Shown here in pieces: positions 1 to 8,756 of a stretch of 64,000 bases of DNA (positions are counted from its first letter, which is position 1; each line of letters starts with the position of its first letter). Origin of the DNA: a bacterium (GTDB lineage Bacteria > Vulcanimicrobiota > Vulcanimicrobiia > Vulcanimicrobiales > Vulcanimicrobiaceae); the NCBI GenBank assembly GCA_021805775.1, contig JAJZED010000009.1:54326-118325 (forward strand), read 5' to 3'. Both the position numbers and the translations under genes were made by a program. A model generated the notes under the pieces. The model searched no databases. It was not told the DNA's origin and saw only the letters and a program-made list of their open reading frames with translations.

Positions 1-1934
1 TCAACCGATGCCGACCAGAGGCGCAGCACGTCGGCGCCGTAGGTCGCCATCGCATCGCGCGCGTCGATTCCCGTGCCGCGCGATTTGCTCATCGGGCGTC
101 CCTGCTCGTCGTTCACCCAACCGTTCTTGACGACGCAGCGATAGGGTGCATGCCCTTGCAGCGCGACGGCGGTCACGATGGAACTGCGGAACCAACCGCG
201 ATACTGGTCGCCGCCCTCTAACACGAGATCGCTCGGCCACGGCAGCGTCGCATCGTGTCCGAGAACCGCGAGGTGCGTCACCCCCGATTCAAACCAGATA
301 TCGACGATATTGCGTTCCTTCTCGAAGGCGCTTCCGCCGCAGCGCTCGCAGTGAAAGCCCTCGGGGAGAAAGCGTTCGACCGGCTCGGACCACCACGCGT
401 CGGCACCGACTTCGCGAAAACGTGCCGCTGCAATGCGCGCCACGCGCGGGTCGAGCAACGATTCGTTGCAACCCTTGCAGACGAGTGCCGGAATCGGCGT
501 GCCCCAGGTTCGTTGTCGCGAGATACACCATTCGGGATGATTCTCGAGCATCTGGACGAGGCGCGCACGCCCCCATTCCGGTTCGAAGGCGACACCCTCG
601 GCGGCCTCCACCGCGCGGGCGCGCAACCGATTTTGATCCATCGCGATAAACCATTGTGCGGTCGCGCGGAAAATAACGGGCTGCCGGCAGCGCCAGCAAT
701 GCGGGTAGCTGTGCGAATAGCTCTCGAAGCGCCAGAGCGCGCCGCTCGCGCGCAGATCGGCGACGATGCGTTCGTTCGCTTCGAAGACCTGCAAGCCGGT
801 ATAGGGTGCCGCCTCGGCGGTGAAATGCCCCGAGGCGTCGACCGGATTGAGAATCGGCAGATCGTATTTTACGCCGGTTGCAAAATCGTCGGCCCCATGC
901 CCCGGTGCGGTATGAACCGCTCCGGTTCCGGTTTCGAGATCGACGTAATCGGCGAGCACCACCGCCGAATCGCGCTGCGCGAAGGGATGGCGCACCTGCG
1001 CTCCGTCGAGCGCGCTACCGGGCGCGACGGCGAGCAAACGCGCTTGGGGGAAGGCCTCTCCCAGCGCTTGTTCGGCGAGCGCTTCGGCGACGATCGTCAG
1101 TTCCTCGCCGACGCGGTAGAGCCCGTAGGAAGCGTCGGCGCGCAATGCGATGGCGACGTTAGCGGGCAGCGTCCACGGCGTCGTCGTCCAGATAAGAAAC
1201 GAGAGCGGGAGTTGTTCGTCGTCGCTCGCCCCGAAGCGCGCGAGAATATCGTTACGCCCCGCTCCCTCGGCGCGAAATCGCACGTAGATCGAGGGCGAGA
1301 CCTTCGTCTCGTATTCGATCTCGGCTTCGGCGAGCGCCGTTTCGTCGTGAATGCACCAGAGCGTCGCGCGCAGACCGCGATAGAGTTGTTTGCGCTCGGC
1401 AAGCGTCGCGAGCGCATCGACGATCGTCGCTTCAAAAGAAGCGTCGACGGTTCTATACGGGCGATCGAATTCGGCAAAGACGCCCATCCGTTCGCGCGTT
1501 GCGGCCTGTCGTTCCAACCAATAGAGCGCGCGCTCTTTGCACTTCGCGCGCAGCTCCAGCGGATCGATCTCGTGAAAATCTTTGACGCCGAGATGTTTGA
1601 GCGTCTCCAACTCGATGGGAAGCCCGTGCATATCCCAACCCGGAACGAAACGCGCCGCGCGCCCTTCCAGCAGCGCGATCTTTACGAACGTATCCTTGAG
1701 CACCATGTTGAGAAAGTGCCCCATGTGCAACTCACCATTCGCATACGGCGGGCCGTCGTGGAGAATCCACGGCTTAGCATTTGCGTTACGTTCCAAGGCG
1801 CGCTGATAAATGCGCTGCTCGTTCCACCAGGCCACGCGCGCCGGTTCGCGCTTGGGAAGCTCCGCTTTCATCGGGAAATCGGTCGCGGGAAGATTGAGGG
1901 TAGCGCGATAATCCGCGCGCGAAGCGTCGTTCAT
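1..1934 (-). CDS. ileS: Isoleucyl-tRNA synthetase, C-terminal part cut by window edge
   Basis: Charges tRNA-Ile with isoleucine (class Ia aminoacyl-tRNA synthetase, cytoplasm). I translated the reverse strand from ATG at 1934-1932 and the frame stays open to base 1. The N-terminus reads TLNLPATDFPMKAELPKREP. The HIGH signature appears as HMGH within PYANGELHMGHFLN, the GWDMHGLPIE block follows, and the KMSKS loop appears as PMSKSRGTG near bases 81-95. The WTTTPWTLPANVA editing-domain signature is also present. About 644 residues are visible; the anticodon-binding C-terminus lies beyond the window. The gene is last in a minus-strand run with csaB, 36 bases upstream. A long open frame on the opposite strand is a GC-driven shadow. 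Confidence 0.95.
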   Translation of the reverse strand, partial: MNDASRADYRATLNLPATDFPMKAELPKREPARVAWWNEQRIYQRALERNANAKPWILHDGPPYANGELHMGHFLNMVLKDTFVKIALLEGRAARFVPGWDMHGLPIELETLKHLGVKDFHEIDPLELRAKCKERALYWLERQAATRERMGVFAEFDRPYRTVDASFEATIVDALATLAERKQLYRGLRATLWCIHDETALAEAEIEYETKVSPSIYVRFRAEGAGRNDILARFGASDDEQLPLSFLIWTTTPWTLPANVAIALRADASYGLYRVGEELTIVAEALAEQALGEAFPQARLLAVAPGSALDGAQVRHPFAQRDSAVVLADYVDLETGTGAVHTAPGHGADDFATGVKYDLPILNPVDASGHFTAEAAPYTGLQVFEANERIVADLRASGALWRFESYSHSYPHCWRCRQPVIFRATAQWFIAMDQNRLRARAVEAAEGVAFEPEWGRARLVQMLENHPEWCISRQRTWGTPIPALVCKGCNESLLDPRVARIAAARFREVGADAWWSEPVERFLPEGFHCERCGGSAFEKERNIVDIWFESGVTHLAVLGHDATLPWPSDLVLEGGDQYRGWFRSSIVTAVALQGHAPYRCVVKNGWVNDEQGRPMSKSRGTGIDARDAMATYGADVLRLWSASV

Positions 1935-1970
1935 GGGAGGGCTCTCATTCGCCCTCGGCACCATCGGCTC

Positions 1971-3056
1971 TTACTTATCGAGCAAATCTTGCAGAATCTC
2001 GAAATTGCGCTCGGCGCCGGCGCGCAAGGCCAGCACCGTCCCTTGCAGGTGCTCGCGCAACCGCTCGTGCTCCGACATGAGTCGCTCGACGCTTGCAGCG
2101 ACCGTCGCGTTATCGGGAACCGCTCCGCCGGGGATCCAGAGCGGGGCGAGCGGGTAGGCGAGGTCCTCGCAGAGCGCGGCGACCTTCGGATCGTAGGGAA
2201 TCGCTAGGAACGGCACCGCAAAACGCGCGGCGAAGATCAGCGCATGGAGCCGCATGCCGATGACCGCCCGTGCAGATGCGACGATCGCCGCACTTCGTTC
2301 GATCGAACGCTCGGGCAACAGCATCGGCGCGCTCTCGCACGCGCGAATGACGCGCGTTGCAACGTCGGCATCCTCCGCCCCGCCCATCGGAAGGAAGACG
2401 CCGCGCAGCCCGTACTCGCGCGAGAGCAGGTCGACGGCCCGTGCGATCGCCGGAATGCCGGCGCGCAGCGCTTGATGTTTCCGCACGCTCACCACCACGT
2501 AAGGCGCAGCGACCGGGTCGAGCCCTTCGCTGCGCACGTCGCGTTCGTCGGGAGCGAGATCGAGCAGAAAGACGGGGTCGGCGCTCTGCTCGACCTGCGT
2601 CGCGGGCAGCAGCGACTGAAGGAGTTCGCGCGAACGCCGGTCCCGAACCGTCGCGCGGTCGACGCCCGAACAGAGCGTGCGCACGACGAACTTGCCGATT
2701 CCGTCGAGCGGGCCGACCGACTGCGCGAAGATCATCGTTTTCTTATTTCGACGACGAGCGGCGCGAAGAATGCCGGCATAATAAAGCAGGCTTCGCGTGC
2801 TCGTCGCGTTCTGCAAAAGCCCGCCGCCGCCGGAGATTAACGCATCGGAACGGTCGAGCGCCGCGCGCACCGCGCCGGCGTCGCGCCGTTGCGTGGCGTG
2901 GATACCATACTGCGAGCGAGTCGCCTCGGGGGTCGCCGAGAGCGCCTCGATCTCCACGGCAGGCATGCGGGCACGAATGCGCTCGACGATAATGCGGAGT
3001 AACGCCTCATCGCCGACGTTTCCGAATCCGTAATATCCGCTGAGCAACACGCGCAC
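1971..3056 (-). CDS. csaB: Polysaccharide pyruvyl transferase CsaB
   Basis: Predicted to add ketal-linked pyruvate to a cell-surface polysaccharide. In bacteria with S-layers this modification lets SLH-domain proteins bind the wall. The 361-residue product begins MRVLLSGYYGFGNVGDEAL, the typical glycine-rich start of the family, and keeps the DALISGGGGLLQN and MIFAQSVGPL blocks plus a C-terminal GMRLHALIFAA motif. Length and motif order match CsaB. It starts one base after the stop of the upstream DUF5693 gene, and this pairing recurs in several phyla. The acceptor polymer cannot be told from the sequence. Confidence 0.9.
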   Translation of the reverse strand: MRVLLSGYYGFGNVGDEALLRIIVERIRARMPAVEIEALSATPEATRSQYGIHATQRRDAGAVRAALDRSDALISGGGGLLQNATSTRSLLYYAGILRAARRRNKKTMIFAQSVGPLDGIGKFVVRTLCSGVDRATVRDRRSRELLQSLLPATQVEQSADPVFLLDLAPDERDVRSEGLDPVAAPYVVVSVRKHQALRAGIPAIARAVDLLSREYGLRGVFLPMGGAEDADVATRVIRACESAPMLLPERSIERSAAIVASARAVIGMRLHALIFAARFAVPFLAIPYDPKVAALCEDLAYPLAPLWIPGGAVPDNATVAASVERLMSEHERLREHLQGTVLALRAGAERNFEILQDLLDK

Positions 3057-3057
3057 G

Positions 3058-5058
3058 CTATGCGGGTAGTCGACGGGCGACGAAGCGGTAGAGTGCGATA
3101 CCGATCGCGCCGACGATCGCGCCGACGAGAAAATCGTTGCCGATGCGGAAGATAGCGATCAGGAGCGGGGTGTGCAGATGCGAGAAGGTATCGACGGCGT
3201 CGCCGAGGCCGACACCGACCCCCAGCGCGCAGAGCCACCCAATCGCGCGACGATGCGAAAACGAGAGCGCCGGCAAGAGCATCGCCGCCGGAATGCCGAT
3301 GAGAAATTGTTTGAAGCGCGGCCGTACGGAGAGCCAGGTGCTGAGATCTTGTCGAACGACGAGTTCGAAGTGCGAGGCGCCGATATCGCTGGTGTTGCCG
3401 CTGCGCAGCAAAAGCACCGCCCCGGCGCCGACGAGCGCGGCGATGACGATGAGATGATAGGCGCGAACCGGCGCGAGCAGAACGTCGGCCGCGCGCCCGA
3501 CCTTCGCCTTGAAGCGCGCGTCGAAAACGTAGAGCAGCAGAGCGATCAGCGGCGGCAACGCGAGCATCAATTTCACGCCGCGGAACGGTTCGATCTCTTC
3601 CATCGCCAACGGCGTGCTCAAGAGCCCCACCACCACGAGCGCGCCGACGAGCACCATGCCGATGACGACGAACGACCAGCGCAACGAACGCCACCACTGA
3701 GCGAGAAAATTCGCGCGTGGTTCGTCGGCACAGGCCGGAGCGTAGACCAGCATTGCGGCGACGACGAAGAGCAGGCCGCCGCTTAGCGCCAGCAACGAAC
3801 GCACGAGATCGGCGCGATGGGTTGCGATTCCGGCGGCGTAGAGTAAGATCGTCGCGAGGTACGCAATTACCGCGTAGCTCGGCCGATAGAGTCCGAACGC
3901 ACCGAGTAACAGCACGAAGATCGAAGGAACGGCGAGCGCCGCGATACCGACCAGCAAGCGATTCGTGCCGGGATAATTCGGAATCGGAGTCGCTGTTCCC
4001 AAGCGCATGCCGTCGGCGGCGATTGCTTTCGCCAAGCGATGCACGATCTCAACGTTGGTCGCCTCGATGCTCAGTTTTTTATCGCGGTGCGGATACGGGT
4101 GGAGATAGATCACGCGAATATTGCGTTCGCGAACCCCGAGCATGAAGCGATCGACTAATGCCGGAACGCTCAAGCGGTCGAGTTCGGTCTTCTGCACGGT
4201 CTGCACGCGCACCGTGCGCCCGGGAATCAGCTCCGCGAGCGCATTGTTGCCTTTTTGCAGCTGGCTGGGATCGTAAACCTCGATCGTGCCGAAATTAAAT
4301 GCGTGCGATCGAAAGAGTTCGGCCGCATCTTTTTCGCGATCGGGATAACCGAAGACCTGATTCTTCAACCCAAAAAAGATAACGGTAGAAACCTTCGGGT
4401 CGAGCGACAGAATGCCGTTGAGCTCGGCGTTCATCTGCGGTGCTTTGAAGCGCTCGTCGTTCTGCAAGCGCGGAATCAGTAAGAGGCCGAGGCGTTTGGC
4501 GAGCAGGATCTCCGAGGTGGGTATTCCCAGCCCGATGCCGTTGAAATAATCGATCTGGGTGTGCAGTTCGATGAGCCACGGACGTTGCGCGCGCAAAATA
4601 CGAATCGACTTCGGCATGAAATGCAGCGGCAGTTGCGCGCGTAAACGATTGTAGGTGCTCTTGCGCCCGATCTCGAGATAGACCGCACGGCTCTCGATCT
4701 TCTTTTCGCGCGCGAGGCGCGCGAGTAGCGGGTCGGCGATCGGCGCCAACCGCGCGCCGTTGAGAATCTGCGCGCCGGTCATCACCGTGGTCGAGCCGTC
4801 GTTGCCGAGATTCGACCCTAATTGCTCGCTCACCGCCAGCGAGGTGAGCCCCGCTCGGCGCAACGCGATGAGGAAGGCATCGGCTTTATAATCGAACGAG
4901 CGCGCGAGTTGCGCGAAGTCGCTGTAATCCATCGCGATTTCGACCCGTCGCGCGTGGATCTCGGTCCGAACGCGCAGCGCGGCGACGACGCAGCAGGCGA
5001 GGAGGGCGACGAGCAGGATGCCCGCGGCAAAGCGCGTGTTTTTCTGAAGCAGTTGCAC
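3058..5058 (-). CDS. DUF5693 family multi-pass membrane protein
   Basis: A 666-residue protein with one N-terminal membrane segment (residues about 10-28), a soluble extracytoplasmic domain of roughly 330 residues, and a C-terminal half made of many hydrophobic helices (from about residue 365). The N-terminal pattern (DYSDFAQLARSFDYKADAFL, then LRRAGLTSLAVSEQLG) is what I know from DUF5693 proteins encoded beside csaB. Its biochemical role is not established; transport or polymer handling linked to pyruvylated wall polymers is inference from context. The start is GTG at 5058-5056. The gene abuts csaB and lies 33 bases downstream of an enoyl-CoA hydratase gene, so all may be co-transcribed. 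Confidence 0.75.
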   Translation of the reverse strand: MQLLQKNTRFAAGILLVALLACCVVAALRVRTEIHARRVEIAMDYSDFAQLARSFDYKADAFLIALRRAGLTSLAVSEQLGSNLGNDGSTTVMTGAQILNGARLAPIADPLLARLAREKKIESRAVYLEIGRKSTYNRLRAQLPLHFMPKSIRILRAQRPWLIELHTQIDYFNGIGLGIPTSEILLAKRLGLLLIPRLQNDERFKAPQMNAELNGILSLDPKVSTVIFFGLKNQVFGYPDREKDAAELFRSHAFNFGTIEVYDPSQLQKGNNALAELIPGRTVRVQTVQKTELDRLSVPALVDRFMLGVRERNIRVIYLHPYPHRDKKLSIEATNVEIVHRLAKAIAADGMRLGTATPIPNYPGTNRLLVGIAALAVPSIFVLLLGAFGLYRPSYAVIAYLATILLYAAGIATHRADLVRSLLALSGGLLFVVAAMLVYAPACADEPRANFLAQWWRSLRWSFVVIGMVLVGALVVVGLLSTPLAMEEIEPFRGVKLMLALPPLIALLLYVFDARFKAKVGRAADVLLAPVRAYHLIVIAALVGAGAVLLLRSGNTSDIGASHFELVVRQDLSTWLSVRPRFKQFLIGIPAAMLLPALSFSHRRAIGWLCALGVGVGLGDAVDTFSHLHTPLLIAIFRIGNDFLVGAIVGAIGIALYRFVARRLPA

Positions 5059-5091
5059 GGCCGATGCCTTCGTCCGCGCCGCCCGGAATGC

Positions 5092-5868
<777 letters not shown>

Positions 5869-5980
5869 TTCATCCTCATTTCTCGAAAACCGTCGCGGCA
5901 GCGCTTCGGCGCAGGAATGCCGCCGCCCCCGGTCGCACCCTTGCCTCAATAAACAAGGGCTTGTTTGGGAGAGTGAAGCG

Positions 5981-6421
5981 ATGACGTGTTCGAAATGCGG
6001 AAGCGCATACGGCCCCGAGAGCCGTTTCTGCCCCTCGTGCGGCGCGACGCTCGCCGCCGGTACCGAGCCGCTTCTTGCCACGGGCGCACAGAGCGAAAAG
6101 ACGGCGGCGATGCTCTGCCATCTCACGGCGCTCGCCGGCCTCGTCGTTCCGTTCGGCAACATCCTCGGGCCGCTGATCGTCTGGCTCGTAAAGCGCGATG
6201 AATCGCCGCTCGTCGATCGCGAGGGGAAAGAATCGCTGAACTTCCAGATATCGATGACGATCTATCTGCTCTGTTCGGCGTTATTGATCGTGGTGATCGT
6301 CGGGATACCGCTATTGATGGTTATCGGGCTGATCGATCTCATCCTCACCATCCTCGCCGCGGTAAAAACCTCAAACGGAGAAACCTACACGTACCCGCTC
6401 ACGATTCGTTTTCTTCGCTAA
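5981..6421 (+). CDS. Zinc-ribbon DUF4870 membrane protein
   Basis: A 146-residue protein. Residues 3-21 form a zinc ribbon with two CxxC pairs (CSKCG and CPSCG), followed by a short linker. A DUF4870 domain with about three hydrophobic segments begins near residue 38 (SEKTAAMLCHLTALAGLVVP). The DUF4870 motif LVKRDESPLVDREGKESLNFQIS is complete. Such proteins are common small membrane proteins of unknown function. It is divergent from the enoyl-CoA hydratase gene. The start ATG is preceded by a GAG-rich stretch (gggagagtgaagcg) that can serve as the ribosome binding site. Confidence 0.85.
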   Translation: MTCSKCGSAYGPESRFCPSCGATLAAGTEPLLATGAQSEKTAAMLCHLTALAGLVVPFGNILGPLIVWLVKRDESPLVDREGKESLNFQISMTIYLLCSALLIVVIVGIPLLMVIGLIDLILTILAAVKTSNGETYTYPLTIRFLR

Positions 6422-6450
6422 CGCGCGGACCGGCGCGATAAAATGCGAAA

Positions 6451-6471
6451 CCCACCATGGAAAATGGTGGG
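6451..6471 (-). terminator. Hairpin terminator of the tRNA-Val gene
   Basis: A perfect 8-base inverted repeat (CCCACCAT / ATGGTGGG, 5-base loop). On the minus strand it starts inside the CCCACCA 3' end of the tRNA and is followed by TTTCGCATTTTA. The first arm is the tRNA acceptor/CCA end itself, so the terminator is built on the mature tRNA terminus. Confidence 0.6.
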
Positions 6472-6540
6472 CGATGACGGGCTCGAACCGCCGACATCCT
6501 CCGTGTAAAGGAGGCGCTCTCCCAGCTGAGCTAATCGCCC
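6465..6540 (-). tRNA. tRNA-Val (anticodon UAC)
   Basis: Reading the minus strand gives acceptor GGGCGAT paired with ATCGCCC, a D-arm with AGCTCAGCTGGGAGAGC, an anticodon stem CCTCC/GGAGG around loop TTTACAC (anticodon TAC), and a T-arm GGCGGTTCGAGCCCGTC. Discriminator A is followed by an encoded CCA. Length is 76 bases including CCA. It reads GUA codons. The 5' end overlaps the last 10 bases of the upstream DUF4126 gene. Confidence 0.95.
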
Positions 6541-7103
6541 ACGTTCGCGCGTGCCTTCGCGAAGAGCATTGCCCGCACCCCCACGAGCACGCGGATCGCA
6601 ATCGCACCGACGACCACGGCAACGATCGCGCCGAGCCACGGGGCGAGAAAGGCCGTCACCGAGAGCCCGAGCGCCGCGATATCTTCCAGCAGCGAGACGA
6701 TGGGGTTCCCGAAGCCGCCGGTAAAGCTCGTCGATACCCCGCGCCCGCTTGCGGCGGCGGCGTGAATACCCAACGCATTGAGCGCGCCGAGAACGACGAG
6801 CGAGACGAGTGCGGGGCCGGGAAGCCCGTGCAGCGAGCCGGCGACCAATATCGCCGCGGCCGCCGGTTTCAGCACGCTCTGTGCGACGTGCAGGCTGTGG
6901 TCGAGCAGCGGCACCTTGTCGGCGAGCAATTCGAGCGCCGCGAGCACGAGCAGAACGATCGTTACCGGCCACGAATCGAGCCACGCGAGATCGGCGGGCG
7001 GGTGGAACCAGCCCGCATGCACGGCGAGCGAAGCGACGGCGAGCGCGAAGAGCGCGCGCAAGCCGGCCGCGCTACTGAGTGCGTAGGCGATGGCGTACTG
7101 CAT
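6531..7103 (-). CDS. DUF4126 membrane protein
   Basis: A 190-residue, strongly hydrophobic protein with five to six probable membrane helices. The pattern SSAAGLRALFALAVASLA at the N-terminus, ALELLADKVPLLDH near residue 57 and the later SFTGGFGNPIVSLLEDIAA are typical of DUF4126. Function is unknown. Its ATG overlaps the stop codon of the upstream S41 peptidase by one base (TAATG), which suggests translational coupling. Its TAG stop lies inside the 5' acceptor region of the tRNA-Val gene, so the mRNA and the tRNA precursor share sequence. Confidence 0.85.
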   Translation of the reverse strand: MQYAIAYALSSAAGLRALFALAVASLAVHAGWFHPPADLAWLDSWPVTIVLLVLAALELLADKVPLLDHSLHVAQSVLKPAAAAILVAGSLHGLPGPALVSLVVLGALNALGIHAAAASGRGVSTSFTGGFGNPIVSLLEDIAALGLSVTAFLAPWLGAIVAVVVGAIAIRVLVGVRAMLFAKARANVGD

Positions 7104-8437
7104 TAGTGCGACGTATGCGCGCGAGCGACGAATTGGGCGAGCAACGCGTGCATCGCGGCCTGAAGTTGCGGATCGTGCGACAACTCGCCGATGCGGCGCA
7201 CCTGCGCTCCCGAGACGCGGATATTCGGCGTCAGCCCGCGTTTATTGATATCGCGGTGCAGCGGCGTCAGGTAATGCGCGGTCGTAATTTTCAGCGCGGC
7301 ACCATCGCGAAGCGGATCGAGTTCTTGCATGACGCCCTTCCCGAACGTTTGTGTGCCGATGAGTTCGGCGGCCCGATCGTCTTGCAGCGCACCGGCGGTG
7401 ATCTCCGAGGCCGACGCGGTATTGCCGTTGACCAAGACGATCATCGGTAGATGCAACGGCGCATCGTTCTCTCCATCGATCGTCGCCGGCGCACGATCGC
7501 GCCGTTCGATCACCATCAACGGTTGACGCCCAAGAAAATCGGAGGCGATCTCGACCGCCGACGAAACGAATCCGCCGCCGTCGTTACGAAGATCTAACAC
7601 GAGCCCGCGCGCGCCCGCGGCGACGAGTCGATGCAACGCATCTCCGAACTCTTCAGGCGTCGCTTCACCGAACGCGCTCACCGCGACGTAGCCGATGCGA
7701 TCGGGCAGCATACGGCCGGTCACCGTCGGCGGACGATAGAGCGCGCGATCGAGCGTCAGCGTGCGCGCGCGCTCGCCATGCCGTTCGATCGTCATCGAGA
7801 CCGGGCTTCCGACTTTTCCGGAGAAGAGCCGCTCTGCCGCAGCGCTGCCGAGATCGTGCGTGCTCTTTCCGTCGATGTTGCTCAGCACGTCGCCGATGCG
7901 AACGTCGGCGTGGTCGGCGGGCGTGTCGGGAACGACATAATCGACGACGACACCCGCGCGCGAACGGCGAAGTTCGAGCCCGACGCCGACCGTACGTTTC
8001 GGGTCGAGTTCGTGCTGGAACGAAAGCATCTGCTGCGGATCCCAAAAAACCGTATAAGGGTCGTGAAAGGCCGCGGCCATCGCGCGAATCGCGGCATACG
8101 CATCCTTGCGTGCATCTTCGTGCGTCAGCCCGGCAATCGTCTCGATCTCATCATCGAGCGTGGCAACATCGGCTTCGGGCGTCGATGCGGTGGCGGGAAA
8201 GAGCGAGAGTACGATGCCGCGCTTTTTCGCTCGTTCTTCGAGTTCGTGCCGAGCGACATCGAGTAAACGCTGCGCCGAGAGCGGCCGAAACGGCACCGTC
8301 GAGAGCAAGTGAAATGCTTCGCGGACGTCGGCGCGCACGCGCTTCGTGAGGTGAGTATCGGGAGCGGCGGCGCCGATACAGGCCGTCATCAGAGCGAGGG
8401 CGACCAGCCCGCGCGCCCACCGGGTGGTACGCATCAT
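7103..8437 (-). CDS. S41 family C-terminal processing (tail-specific) protease
   Basis: A 444-residue secreted or periplasmic protease. Residues 1-24 form a signal peptide ending in ACIGAAA. A PDZ domain spans about residues 150-235 (GVGLELRRSRAGVVVDYVVPD). The S41 catalytic domain carries the nucleophile Ser in VNGNTASASEITAGAL and the general-base Lys in TFGKGVMQ. The family cleaves proteins near hydrophobic C-termini and often shapes peptidoglycan hydrolase activity. The gene heads a two-gene unit with the DUF4126 gene and is divergent from the copper genes. The natural substrate cannot be inferred. Confidence 0.9.
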   Translation of the reverse strand: MMRTTRWARGLVALALMTACIGAAAPDTHLTKRVRADVREAFHLLSTVPFRPLSAQRLLDVARHELEERAKKRGIVLSLFPATASTPEADVATLDDEIETIAGLTHEDARKDAYAAIRAMAAAFHDPYTVFWDPQQMLSFQHELDPKRTVGVGLELRRSRAGVVVDYVVPDTPADHADVRIGDVLSNIDGKSTHDLGSAAAERLFSGKVGSPVSMTIERHGERARTLTLDRALYRPPTVTGRMLPDRIGYVAVSAFGEATPEEFGDALHRLVAAGARGLVLDLRNDGGGFVSSAVEIASDFLGRQPLMVIERRDRAPATIDGENDAPLHLPMIVLVNGNTASASEITAGALQDDRAAELIGTQTFGKGVMQELDPLRDGAALKITTAHYLTPLHRDINKRGLTPNIRVSGAQVRRIGELSHDPQLQAAMHALLAQFVARAHTSH

Positions 8438-8555
8438 ATAGAGCCGTTGTACCGTATCTCACGCGGCGAGGCAAGACTGGGCCGACCAAGGTCGCTCGCT
8501 TGCAACCGCCGGGTGGTTATGCTGAGAGAACGGCAACGAAGGGAGCCCCAAGAAC

Positions 8556-8756
8556 ATGAAGCAAGCGATTGAGATCACCGGAATGACCTGCCAGAACTGC
8601 GCCCGCCACGTGAAGGAGGCGCTCGAAACGCTGCCCGGCGTTCGCAACGTCGAGGTCGACCTCGCGCACCACGGCGCGCACTTCGAGAGCGATCGCGCGG
8701 TCGATCGAGAGGCGATCGCCGCGGCCCTCGACGAAGCGGGATACGCCCTGGCATGA
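8556..8756 (+). CDS. copZ: CopZ-like copper chaperone (HMA domain)
   Basis: A 66-residue single heavy-metal-associated domain with the metal-binding GMTCQNC motif at residues 9-15 and the KEALETLPGVRNVEVDL segment that follows it in this fold. It delivers Cu(I) in the cytoplasm. An AAGGGAG ribosome binding site precedes the ATG. Its stop overlaps the start of the downstream P-type ATPase gene by four bases (ATGA), so the pair is probably co-translated as a copper efflux module. No adjacent copper-responsive regulator is visible. Confidence 0.9.
   Translation: MKQAIEITGMTCQNCARHVKEALETLPGVRNVEVDLAHHGAHFESDRAVDREAIAAALDEAGYALA

Noticed and set aside
255..2207. A 650-codon plus-strand open frame
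   Set aside because: It is antisense to ileS, whose HMGH, WTTTPWTLPANVA and MSKS motifs are intact. The frame is Arg-rich with no family pattern, a product of high GC.
8438..8555. Copper-responsive operator (CueR or CsoR type) before copZ
   Set aside because: No convincing dyad matching those regulators was found in the divergent gap.
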